Part shown: positions 49,020 to 57,200 of the stretch, piece by piece
Numbering within the stretch: position 1 is the stretch's first letter
How the letters are laid out: each line of letters starts with the position of its first letter
Source: Thalassotalea marina
Lineage (GTDB): Bacteria; Pseudomonadota; Gammaproteobacteria; Enterobacterales; Alteromonadaceae
NCBI RefSeq assembly: GCF_014656435.1
Contig: NZ_BNCK01000001.1
Span: 620,001 to 684,000, forward strand
Reading direction: 5' to 3'
Length of the DNA: 64,000 bases
The notes under the pieces: generated by a model
Databases searched by the model: none
What the model was told of the DNA's origin: nothing
The model's input: only the letters and a program-made list of their open reading frames with translations
Made by a program: the position numbers and the translations under genes

Positions 49020-49983
49020 TAATGTGATCAAGTTAATACAAATCACCATTATGTTGGCACTGCTCATTCCAATTGCCGCGATGTTAGTGTGGGTAGAGCG
49101 CAGGCTTATTGGTATTTGGCAAGACAGACTTGGGCCAAATCGTGTTGGACCTTTTGGGGTTTTGCAATCGTTTGCGGACCTATTAAAAATCCTTGGTAAA
49201 GAAGACTGGGTTCCACCATTTGCCGATAAATTAGTGTTTGTGTTAGCGCCTGTTATTGGAGCTGTGTGCGTGTTAATGAGCTTTGCTGTGCTGCCATTTT
49301 CCCCCGATATTTTAATTGCGGATTTAAACATTGGCTTACTTTTCTTTTTAGCCATGGCGTCGTTGGCTGTTTATTCCGTTGTGCTTGCAGGCTGGGCCTC
49401 TAATTCCAAATATGCCTTACTTGGCGGTATGCGAGCAGCGGCGCAAACGGTGAGTTATGAAGTGTTTATGGGCTTGTCGTTAATGGGCGTGGTGTTATTA
49501 GCTGGTAGTTTTAATCTAACTGAAATTGTTCTTGCCCAGCAGCACGGTTGGTTTATCCAGTCACAATTTGTTGGTTTTGTCGTGTTTTTTATTGCTGGCA
49601 TTGCTGAAAGCCATCGTTTGCCATTTGATTTACCCGAAGCTGAAACCGAGTTAACAGCAGGTTTTCATACCGAGTATTCAGGCCTTAAATTTGCCCTGTT
49701 TTTTCTGGGAGAATATTTAGGTGTCACGCTCATTTCTTGTATGTCAGTGGTGTTATTTTTTGGTGGCTGGTTAATGCCTGAGCCGCTTGATAATTGGCTA
49801 CCGCCCTTTATGTGGTTTGTCTTAAAAGTGAGCTTTTTTGTCGTCTTTTTCATTTTGTTAAGAACGGCTTTACCTAGGCCAAGGTTTGATCAGTTGTTGG
49901 GATTTGGCTGGAAAGTGATGTTACCGCTGGCGTTATTAAATTTGTTAGTTACCGCATTATTATCGTTATTGGAGGTGTTGTAA
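49012..49983 (+). CDS. nuoH: NADH-quinone oxidoreductase subunit H
   Basis: The 323-residue membrane subunit at the arm junction has about eight helices. The conserved acidic loop [20 protein letters not shown] and [17 protein letters not shown] form part of the quinone chamber and proton entry. The N-terminal [20 protein letters not shown] segment is also diagnostic. It overlaps nuoG by 8 nt and nuoI by one base. Confidence 0.96.
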   Translation: MPDNVIKLIQITIMLALLIPIAAMLVWVERRLIGIWQDRLGPNRVGPFGVLQSFADLLKILGKEDWVPPFADKLVFVLAPVIGAVCVLMSFAVLPFSPDILIADLNIGLLFFLAMASLAVYSVVLAGWASNSKYALLGGMRAAAQTVSYEVFMGLSLMGVVLLAGSFNLTEIVLAQQHGWFIQSQFVGFVVFFIAGIAESHRLPFDLPEAETELTAGFHTEYSGLKFALFFLGEYLGVTLISCMSVVLFFGGWLMPEPLDNWLPPFMWFVLKVSFFVVFFILLRTALPRPRFDQLLGFGWKVMLPLALLNLLVTALLSLLEVL

Positions 49984-50498
49984 TGTGGAGTCAATTACGC
50001 ACTATCTGGTTAGTGTTAAAACATACCTTTACTAAGGCTGATACCGTTGAGTATCCAGAGAAAAAGCCCTATTTAGCGCCTCGTTATCGTGGTCGCATAG
50101 TCCTGACCCGAGAGCCTGATGGCCAAGAGCGCTGTGTCGCTTGTAATTTATGTGCCGTTGCTTGCCCTGTTGACTGTATTGCGCTGCAACAAACAATTGA
50201 TGATGACGGCCGTAAACGTGCAGAGTTTTTCCGTATAAACTTTTCCCGCTGTATTTTATGTGGCTTTTGTGAAGAAGCCTGCCCAACTTATGCCATTCAA
50301 TTAACGCCTGATGTTGAACTCGCTGAATATGATAGGCAAAACCTAGTTTATGAAAAAGAACACTTATTAATAGATGGTGTCGGCAAATACCCAGATTATA
50401 GTTTTTATCAACATTCGGGCATTGCTATTGCTAAAAAAGGCAAAGGGCAGGGAGCTAAGGAAAAGCCACCAGTGGATGTAAAAGGACTCATGCCATGA
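49983..50498 (+). CDS. nuoI: NADH-quinone oxidoreductase subunit I
   Basis: A 171-residue ferredoxin-like subunit with two [4Fe-4S] sites (N6a and N6b): [15 protein letters not shown] and [16 protein letters not shown]. It relays electrons from NuoG to NuoB. The [16 protein letters not shown] lead-in is typical. It overlaps nuoJ by 4 nt. Confidence 0.96.
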   Translation: MWSQLRTIWLVLKHTFTKADTVEYPEKKPYLAPRYRGRIVLTREPDGQERCVACNLCAVACPVDCIALQQTIDDDGRKRAEFFRINFSRCILCGFCEEACPTYAIQLTPDVELAEYDRQNLVYEKEHLLIDGVGKYPDYSFYQHSGIAIAKKGKGQGAKEKPPVDVKGLMP

Positions 50499-51019
50499 AC
50501 GCTAATCCTTTGGTGATTTTATTTTATTTAGCTGCGCTGATCGCCATCGTTGCCAGTATTAAAGTCGTAACACGCAATAATACAGTTCATGCTCTGCTTT
50601 ATCTGGTTATTTCACTGGTTGCCGTGGCGGTGTGCTTTTACCTTATGGGAGCACCGTTTGCTGCTGGTCTTGAAGTGATTGTTTATGCTGGCGCTATTTT
50701 GGTGTTATTTGTTTTTGCCATTATGTTGTTTGGTTTACGTCAAGATGAAACGCGACTCGCGCCAAAAAATACTGGCTTTAGTGTTTGGCTTGGGCCTTGT
50801 GTGCTGGCGCTGTGTTTATTAGCTGAACTTGTCTATGTCTTACAACATGATGGAATTCAAGCACAATTATCGGCGACGGTTGTTGACTCAAAACAAGTGG
50901 GAATTTTACTTTATGGCCCTTATTTGTTGGCGGTAGAGATTGCCTCGTTTTTATTGCTTGCAGGCTTAATTGCCGGATTTCATTTTGCAAAACCACGTGA
51001 GCAAGGTGGTGATTTATGA
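50495..51019 (+). CDS. nuoJ: NADH-quinone oxidoreductase subunit J
   Basis: A 174-residue membrane subunit with five helices. [20 protein letters not shown] is the conserved helix 3 that carries the pi-bulge region in complex I. It links quinone chemistry to the antiporter-like subunits. It overlaps nuoI and nuoK by 4 nt each. Confidence 0.95.
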   Translation: MNANPLVILFYLAALIAIVASIKVVTRNNTVHALLYLVISLVAVAVCFYLMGAPFAAGLEVIVYAGAILVLFVFAIMLFGLRQDETRLAPKNTGFSVWLGPCVLALCLLAELVYVLQHDGIQAQLSATVVDSKQVGILLYGPYLLAVEIASFLLLAGLIAGFHFAKPREQGGDL

Positions 51020-51324
51020 CGACTATCCCACTGATGCATGTATTAATCTTAGCCAGCACGCTTTTTGGTATTGGCTTTGTAGGTGTCATTGTCCGCAAAA
51101 ACGCTTTGTTTATGTTGATGAGCTTAGAAGTGATGTTAAACGCCACAGGCGTTGCTTTTATTGGGGCTGGCGCGACATGGCAACAAGCTGACGGCCAAGT
51201 GATGTTTATTTTGATATTAACTTTGGCTGCTGCTGAAGTTGCAGTGGGTTTGGCGTTACTCATTTGTTTGCAAAACAAACACCAAACCTTAGATGTTGAC
51301 GTGCTAAGTCGGTTAAAGGGGTGA
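51016..51324 (+). CDS. nuoK: NADH-quinone oxidoreductase subunit K
   Basis: A 102-residue, three-helix proton-channel subunit related to MrpC. The conserved glutamates are in SLEVMLNATGVAFI and in LAAAEVAVGLALL. It overlaps nuoJ by 4 nt and lies 4 bp before nuoL. Confidence 0.95.
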   Translation: MTTIPLMHVLILASTLFGIGFVGVIVRKNALFMLMSLEVMLNATGVAFIGAGATWQQADGQVMFILILTLAAAEVAVGLALLICLQNKHQTLDVDVLSRLKG

Positions 51325-51328
51325 GCTA

Positions 51329-53188
51329 ATGATCTTGGCACTTTTACCTTTCTACCCTCTAATAAGTGCAATGGCATTGCTAACCTTAGGTAAACGTTTG
51401 CCATGGTTCTTGGCGTCGGTGTTAAGTGTTACTAGTGTTTTAGCTTCTGCAATTTCTACTGCCATCTTGATGTCGCAATTAGCTATACAAGAACAAGGTG
51501 CAATCCAAGTAACGTTATGGTCTTGGTTTTCACTTTACGGCAATGGTGAAGTGCCGGTAAATGTTGCCTTTAACTTTGATGCACTGTCTGCGGTGATGTG
51601 TGCTGTGGTCAGTGGTGTTGGCTTCTTGATCCATTTATATGCCGCTGCCTACATGAAAACAGATGATAATTTTCATCGGTTTATGGCGTTTATGAACCTA
51701 TTTATCGTCGCCATGTTAATTTTAGTGTTAGCTGATAACTTAGTGCTTTTATATTTAGGCTGGGAAGGTGTAGGACTTTGTAGCTTTTTATTGATTGGTT
51801 TTTGGTATCAGTCAAAAGAAAATGTCGCTGCTGCGCGCAAGGCGTTTATCGTTACCCGCATTGGCGATACTTCAATGGCGATAGGTTTATTTTGGCTTTT
51901 TAACAGTTTAGGTTCTTTAAACATCGAAAGTGTTAATCAGTTAGCCATTCAAACTTGGCAAACGGGTGACAATACCGTTTTTTGGATCGCATTATTGTTA
52001 CTCGGTGGAGCCGTCGGTAAATCAGCGCAATTGCCATTACACACTTGGCTGCCTGATGCCATGGCGGGTCCAACACCTGTCAGTGCACTGATCCATGCTG
52101 CCACTATGGTGACAGCCGGTGTATATCTTATTGCTCGCTTACATGATGTTTTTATTTTAGCGCCAGAGGTAATGACAATTGTCGCTATGATAGGCGCGTT
52201 GACCTTATTACTTGCTGGAATTGCCGCATTATTTCAATACGATATTAAACGCGTACTAGCATATTCAACCATGAGCCAAATAGGCTATATGATGCTGGCA
52301 CTTGGGGCTGGTGCATGGAGCGCAGGTATTTTTCATTTAATGACCCACGCTTTTTTCAAAGCTTTACTGTTTTTAACTGCAGGCAGCATTATTTGGGCAT
52401 TGCACCATGAGCAAAATATCTATCGCATGGGCGGCATGTTTAAGCGTTTACCCGTTGAATCCATATTATTGACCATTGGGCTTGTGTGTTTGATTGCCCT
52501 TCCTGGCACTTCGGGCTTTTTTTCAAAAGAAGCAATAATTGCCGAGCTTTGGTCTTCACCAACAGCGGGCCCCGTTTTTTGGTGGGCTGCCATAATCGGG
52601 GCGTTCATTACCAGTATTTATAGCTGTCGACTGTTTTTTTTAGTGTGCTTGGGGACGGCAAGAAATACGGTAAACCTAGAGCCAACAATGCACATCGCTT
52701 TCAAGGTCGCTTTATTTACCTTGGCAATGTTGTCGTTAATAGGAAGCTGGTTTTATGCTGATTTAACGCCTTGGTTTAGCGCCGAAATTACAAAAACGAC
52801 AAATGATCCTGCTTGGCTACACGTTATTGCCATCGTAACGCCATTTATCGGGCTATTGTTTTCCTGGTTTTATTTCTCTGGCTTTAGGCAGGGCGATAAA
52901 CAGCAAATTAGCCAATCAGGTAAAAATTTAAATGAGAAAACATTTTACCTATTTTGTCATCGCGGGTTAGGTATCGATAGGCTTTACCAGGTCTTATTAG
53001 TGACACCCTATATTCGGCTAAGTCAGTTAAATCGCAAAGATATCATTGACGGCGCTGTGATGTTGTTAGCTTGGTACACTCATCTATTTAAAGAAGTATG
53101 GCAATCAAGCCAAAACGGACATTTGCGCTGGTATGCCTCTGCTTTTGCTCTTGGTTTTGTGTTACTCACTGCTGGGTGGTTGTTATGA
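51329..53188 (+). CDS. nuoL: NADH-quinone oxidoreductase subunit L
   Basis: The 619-residue distal antiporter-like subunit has about sixteen helices. Key segments are LGWEGVGLCSFLLIGFWY (conserved Glu), QLPLHTWLPDAMAGPTPVSALIHAATM, ALFQYDIKRVLAYSTMSQIGYM (Lys) and HAFFKALLFLTAGSI. The C-terminal lateral helix and end helix are present, so the protein is full length. It overlaps nuoM by 4 nt. Confidence 0.96.
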   Translation: MILALLPFYPLISAMALLTLGKRLPWFLASVLSVTSVLASAISTAILMSQLAIQEQGAIQVTLWSWFSLYGNGEVPVNVAFNFDALSAVMCAVVSGVGFLIHLYAAAYMKTDDNFHRFMAFMNLFIVAMLILVLADNLVLLYLGWEGVGLCSFLLIGFWYQSKENVAAARKAFIVTRIGDTSMAIGLFWLFNSLGSLNIESVNQLAIQTWQTGDNTVFWIALLLLGGAVGKSAQLPLHTWLPDAMAGPTPVSALIHAATMVTAGVYLIARLHDVFILAPEVMTIVAMIGALTLLLAGIAALFQYDIKRVLAYSTMSQIGYMMLALGAGAWSAGIFHLMTHAFFKALLFLTAGSIIWALHHEQNIYRMGGMFKRLPVESILLTIGLVCLIALPGTSGFFSKEAIIAELWSSPTAGPVFWWAAIIGAFITSIYSCRLFFLVCLGTARNTVNLEPTMHIAFKVALFTLAMLSLIGSWFYADLTPWFSAEITKTTNDPAWLHVIAIVTPFIGLLFSWFYFSGFRQGDKQQISQSGKNLNEKTFYLFCHRGLGIDRLYQVLLVTPYIRLSQLNRKDIIDGAVMLLAWYTHLFKEVWQSSQNGHLRWYASAFALGFVLLTAGWLL

Positions 53189-54621
53189 CGATGCTACCAC
53201 TTCTTTTAATTATGTTTGTTGGGGCTATGGCTGCGTGGCAGGGGGATAGAACAAAAAAAGGTAGCGCCCCCTGGATCGCTTTTTTTACTTTGCTTGGTGC
53301 TGCAATTTATCTATTAGTGTTTTGTTTAAGCATCGATAATTCGCTGACTCGTTTGGTCGTGACAGACAAACATATGTGGATAAGCAGCTTAAACATTTTC
53401 TTTTTACTGGCTGTTGATTATCTTAGCCTCACGCTGATCGCTTTGACCTTATTACTTGGCTTTATCGCTGTACTCATTTCCTGGCGGGAAATAAATGAAA
53501 ACCTTGGCTTTTATTATTTCAACTTACTTTTGGCAGTAGCTGGCACTGTCGGTGTCTTTCTTGCCACAGACGTTTTTTTATTTTTCTTTTTCTGGGAAGT
53601 AATGTTACTACCCATTACCGCACTTATCGCGATTTGGGGGCACGAAAACCGGCGTTTTGCCGCAATTAAGTTTTTTATATTTACCCAGTTAAGTAGCCTT
53701 TGCATGTTAGTGGCAATTGTCACTATGGCAATTCTTTATAAAAACCAAGTAGGGCATTTAAGTTGGTCTTGGTTTGATTGGCAGCAAATGGCCAAACCAA
53801 ACGCTTGGATGTTTTATATTATGCTGGGCTTTTTTATTGCCTTTGCCGTCAAATTACCCTCAGTGCCAGTTCACTCTTGGCTACCTGACGCGCACACTCA
53901 AGCACCCACAGCAGGCAGTGTATTGTTAGCTGGCATTTTATTAAAAACCGGTGCTTATGGCCTGATCCGTTTTGTCATTCAATTGTTTCCAGATGCGGCA
54001 AAAAGTTTTGCTTACGTGGCGATGACACTTGGCGCAATTAGTGTTTTGTATGGGGCGAAACTCGCCTTTGCTCAGCAAGACTTTAAACGATTAGTTGCCT
54101 ATAGCAGTATCAGTCACATGGGCTTTGTGATGATGGCAATATTTGCTTTTAACGTTAACGCTTATCAAGGAGCCATCATTACTATGATTGCCCACGGATT
54201 AAGTAGTGCGGCACTATTTTGTTTAGCAGGGATGATTTACCAGCGAATTCACTCTCGTCAACTCAACAATATGGGAGGCTTTTGGCAAAGCGCTCCTTTT
54301 TTTGCGGGGCTTTCTCTGATGTTAGTGGCAGCTGCAACAGGTTTACCGGGTTTTGCTAATTTTATTGGCGAATTTTATAGTCTTGTTGGGGTATTTAGTA
54401 AATATCCAATACATGCTACGGCTGCAGCGATGGCAATTATTGGCTCGGCTGTTTATGGTATACGGCTGTTTCAATCTACATTTCATGGGCCTTCGACTCA
54501 TGTGATTAGTGATTTAACTGTGCGAGAGTGGCTGATTCTATTGCCCTTGATATTGTTACTGGTTGTTCTTGGCTTGTGGCCAAATATATTGTTGAACCTC
54601 GGTTTTGTTGGAGGTGTTTAA
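53185..54621 (+). CDS. nuoM: NADH-quinone oxidoreductase subunit M
   Basis: The 478-residue antiporter-like subunit carries FFFFWEVMLLPITALIAIWG (conserved Glu), PVHSWLPDAHTQAPTAGSVL, AFAQQDFKRLVAYSSISHMGFV and ARG-free channel helices typical of NuoM. I used the ATG at 53185 that overlaps the nuoL stop; a longer frame from 53098 is inside nuoL. It ends exactly where nuoN begins. Confidence 0.95.
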   Translation: MTMLPLLLIMFVGAMAAWQGDRTKKGSAPWIAFFTLLGAAIYLLVFCLSIDNSLTRLVVTDKHMWISSLNIFFLLAVDYLSLTLIALTLLLGFIAVLISWREINENLGFYYFNLLLAVAGTVGVFLATDVFLFFFFWEVMLLPITALIAIWGHENRRFAAIKFFIFTQLSSLCMLVAIVTMAILYKNQVGHLSWSWFDWQQMAKPNAWMFYIMLGFFIAFAVKLPSVPVHSWLPDAHTQAPTAGSVLLAGILLKTGAYGLIRFVIQLFPDAAKSFAYVAMTLGAISVLYGAKLAFAQQDFKRLVAYSSISHMGFVMMAIFAFNVNAYQGAIITMIAHGLSSAALFCLAGMIYQRIHSRQLNNMGGFWQSAPFFAGLSLMLVAAATGLPGFANFIGEFYSLVGVFSKYPIHATAAAMAIIGSAVYGIRLFQSTFHGPSTHVISDLTVREWLILLPLILLLVVLGLWPNILLNLGFVGGV

Positions 54622-56052
54622 ATGGATGTCACTGCTTGGCTCGCTTTTACCCCACAGCTTATTGTTGCAACCGGCATTATATTTGGGATGCTTACGATTG
54701 CTTGGCGCAGAAGCCACCGCCTCATTGGTTATTTTTCTCTAGCGGTTATTACCCTAGCGATTTTGGCAACCTTGTACATTTTCCCTATACCTAGTATCGA
54801 GCTAACTCAACTTGTTAAAGTGGATTTGTTTGCTAAAACCATGTGGATATTAGTGCTAATAGCTGGCGCTATTGCCACCCTTTTAGCTATGGGAGAGTTA
54901 GAAACTGGCACTGAAGTGCACGATGAATTTTATATATTACTGTTACTGACACTACTAGGGGCAGGGGTATTAGTCACTAGTCAGCACTATGCGAGTTTGT
55001 TTTTAGGGTTTGAACTGTTAAGTATTTCGCTGGTCGGCTTAACGGGCTACTTTCGAAATAGGCAGCACAGTGTAGAAGCGAGTTTTAAATATTTAATTTT
55101 AAGCGCGAGTGCCTCAAGTTTTATGTTGCTAGGCATCGCATTTATTTACAGCCAAACAGGAACATTAAATTTTAGTTTGGCTGGTGTAACTGATATTCAA
55201 AACATGATCATGCAGCTAGGAGTTTTACTGTTATTTTCTGGTATTGCATTTAAATTATCACTGGTCCCTTTTCATTATTGGACTCCCGATGTATATCAAG
55301 GCGCAAGTAGTGCTGTAACTTTTATATTGGCTAGCGTGTCAAAAACTGCGATGTTTGTTGCGCTTTATAAATGTCTTGTCGATTCTAATTTAATAAATTT
55401 ACTTGCTGGTGAAAAAATCTTGTTGGCAATGATGTTTATTAGTATTGCGTCAATGATAGTGGGAAATTGCTTAGCCCTTGGTCAACAATCAATAAAACGT
55501 TTATTGGCTTATTCGTCGATTGCACATATGGGCTATCTTGTAGTATTGCTTATGGTCTTGGGCAAGCAACATCACTCCATGATCCAATACAGTGCCTCGT
55601 ATTATTTATTTGCCTATTTGTTGGCCAATGCAGGTCTTTTTTCAGTGTTATGTTGGCAAGAAAAACAAAACAAAAACGAACCGGATATTCATTTATGTCA
55701 TTGGCGTGGTTTGATTTGGCGTAACCCTAGCCAAGGAATCGTTGTGCTGGTATCTGTGTTAGGACTGGCTGGTATCCCATTAACTGCAGGCTTTATTGGT
55801 AAATTTTATTTAATAATCTCGGCAAGTCATGGGCAGTTATGGTGGATGTTAAGTGCACTAATTGTGGGGAGTGGAATCGCTTTAGGTTACTACATGCCAT
55901 TAATATTTGCTTTGTTTAAAGATGATGAAGTACAACAACCTTCAACGTTAGTAACAAGTGCCGGGCAAAGAATTTTCTCAATGTTTATTGTTGTAACAAC
56001 CTTAGTGTTTGGTCTTTACCCCGACGTATTCGCCAATTTTTTAGCAAATTGA
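54622..56052 (+). CDS. nuoN: NADH-quinone oxidoreductase subunit N
   Basis: The 476-residue third antiporter-like subunit, with FLGFELLSISLVGLTGYFR, FHYWTPDVYQGASSAVTFIL and QQSIKRLLAYSSIAHMGYL. It is the last gene of the operon, abutting nuoM without a gap. After its stop there is only a weak AT-rich hairpin (AATAAA/TTTATT, 56055-56070), so termination may be Rho-dependent or leak into the lipoprotein gene. Confidence 0.95.
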   Translation: MDVTAWLAFTPQLIVATGIIFGMLTIAWRRSHRLIGYFSLAVITLAILATLYIFPIPSIELTQLVKVDLFAKTMWILVLIAGAIATLLAMGELETGTEVHDEFYILLLLTLLGAGVLVTSQHYASLFLGFELLSISLVGLTGYFRNRQHSVEASFKYLILSASASSFMLLGIAFIYSQTGTLNFSLAGVTDIQNMIMQLGVLLLFSGIAFKLSLVPFHYWTPDVYQGASSAVTFILASVSKTAMFVALYKCLVDSNLINLLAGEKILLAMMFISIASMIVGNCLALGQQSIKRLLAYSSIAHMGYLVVLLMVLGKQHHSMIQYSASYYLFAYLLANAGLFSVLCWQEKQNKNEPDIHLCHWRGLIWRNPSQGIVVLVSVLGLAGIPLTAGFIGKFYLIISASHGQLWWMLSALIVGSGIALGYYMPLIFALFKDDEVQQPSTLVTSAGQRIFSMFIVVTTLVFGLYPDVFANFLAN

Positions 56053-56184
56053 CGAATAAATTGGTTTATTTAGTTAGTTAAAATTTATATTAATAATTAA
56101 GTTGTTGAAAAATAATGTTTTTGATAGTTGGTTTGAACATTGCTGTAGTTTGGGAAACTTATAAAAACTAAATTAGGAAGCCAT

Positions 56185-56955
56185 ATGAATTTATTAAAGT
56201 CTTTAATTGCATTAAGTGTAGTGACCACAGTGTCAGGTTGCGTGGTTATTGCTGGAACTCCTTCCAAAGCTGATTTTCATCAGCAAAAAACGTTAGATAT
56301 ACAGGCAAGTGATTTGACTGCGTTAAATGTTGAAGCTGGTGCTGGCTTTTTAAAAATTAAAGGCGTTGAAGGGCTAGACACGATTCAAGTAACTGCTGAT
56401 ATTTATACTGATAAAAAGGCCCGTGATGATTATCAACTGACACTTGTTAAACAAGGTGATAGCGCTAAATTGGTTGCGAAAAATGGCAACACTAGTGGTA
56501 TTTGGAATGGCCAATCTCCAAAAATAGATTTAACAGTTCAGGTGCCACAAAGCATGATGCTTGATATTGAAGATGGCTCAGGTGCATTAACAATTGATAA
56601 TATTGTCGGTGATACCAAGATAAAGGATGGCTCTGGTGGTATTGCAATTAACAATGTTAAAGGTAATTTAAAGATTGACGATGGTTCAGGTTCAATCAAT
56701 GTTCAAGACGTCAATGGTGATGTGCAAATAAATGATGGCTCAGGCAGTATTTTACTTGAGCAAGTCGCGGGAAATGCTGAAATAGAAGACGGCTCAGGCT
56801 CGCTAACAGTAAAACAAGTTACAGGTCATGTAAAAGTAGATGATGGTTCTGGTGGCATTGTCATTGATAATGTCGGCTCTTTAACTATTGTTGAGTCTGG
56901 CTCAGGTGGTTTATCTGTTAAAAACGTTAAAGCTGGGTTTGAAATTGACAGCTAA
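56185..56955 (+). CDS. Lipoprotein with DUF4097-like DGSG repeats
   Basis: 256 residues: signal peptide and lipobox (TVSGC, Cys19), an N-terminal beta-sandwich-like part, and from about residue 130 six repeats of about 20 residues, each containing DGSG (for example KIKDGSGGIAINNVKGNL), ending with a degenerate ESGSG copy. Such repeats form a right-handed beta-helix or roll in the DUF4097/DUF2807 adhesin-like group. Aspartate/glycine turns could bind calcium. It is exported and probably anchored in the outer membrane. Function is unknown; it is not related to the nuo genes beyond position. Confidence 0.8.
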   Translation: MNLLKSLIALSVVTTVSGCVVIAGTPSKADFHQQKTLDIQASDLTALNVEAGAGFLKIKGVEGLDTIQVTADIYTDKKARDDYQLTLVKQGDSAKLVAKNGNTSGIWNGQSPKIDLTVQVPQSMMLDIEDGSGALTIDNIVGDTKIKDGSGGIAINNVKGNLKIDDGSGSINVQDVNGDVQINDGSGSILLEQVAGNAEIEDGSGSLTVKQVTGHVKVDDGSGGIVIDNVGSLTIVESGSGGLSVKNVKAGFEIDS

Positions 56956-56989
56956 ATTGCCCTCGTGTTTAAAAAATATGCATTAAAAC

Positions 56990-57017
56990 TTGTATATTCA
57001 CTGAACCTCTGTATAAT
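56990..57017 (+). promoter_or_regulatory. Sigma-70 promoter for deaD
   Basis: TTGTAT (56990-56995) and consensus TATAAT (57012-57017) are spaced by 16 bp, with a start near 57024. This gives an mRNA leader of about 177 nt before the deaD ATG. Confidence 0.7.
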
Positions 57018-57023
57018 GCGCGC

Positions 57024-57200
57024 CTCACTGTTAAAGGTAGTCCTTTAACACGAAACGAGTGGGGCGATCCCAATAGACTTAGCTGATGTTTGCAGTATAT
57101 AAAAACATCAGATCCTGTGATGAGTCTTCCTGGTGATTTCCTCTTAATATCACGTAAAGCGCAGTTAGCTATATCTCGCTTTACCTTGGGAAGACAATTT
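57024..57200 (+). promoter_or_regulatory. Structured 5' leader of deaD
   Basis: Four perfect short stems and one longer-range pairing can be drawn. Stem 1: TGTTAAAGG/CCTTTAACA (57029-57037, 57042-57050). Stem 2: TGATGTTT/AAACATCA (57084-57091, 57103-57110). Stem 3: GTGAT/ATCAC (57133-57137, 57149-57153). Stem 4: GTAAAGCG/CGCTTTAC (57154-57161, 57177-57184). Outer stem: GTCTTCC/GGAAGAC (57124-57130, 57189-57195), enclosing stems 3 and 4 as a three-way junction. The 3' strand of the outer stem contains the Shine-Dalgarno GGGAAG, so the fold could control translation. Long leaders are known for E. coli deaD; this structure is my inference. Confidence 0.6.

Noticed and set aside
50778-51404. 208-codon minus-strand ORF opposite nuoJ-nuoK-nuoL
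   Set aside because: Entirely antisense to overlapping conserved membrane subunits and without any family signature.
56055-56070. Hairpin AATAAA/TTTATT after nuoN as terminator
   Set aside because: It is only 6 bp, all A and T, with no proper T run, so it is too weak to call.
57090-57200. N-terminal extension of DeaD from an ATG at 57090
   Set aside because: The family begins at the ATG at 57201, which has GGGAAG upstream; the upstream frame is open by chance within the structured leader.
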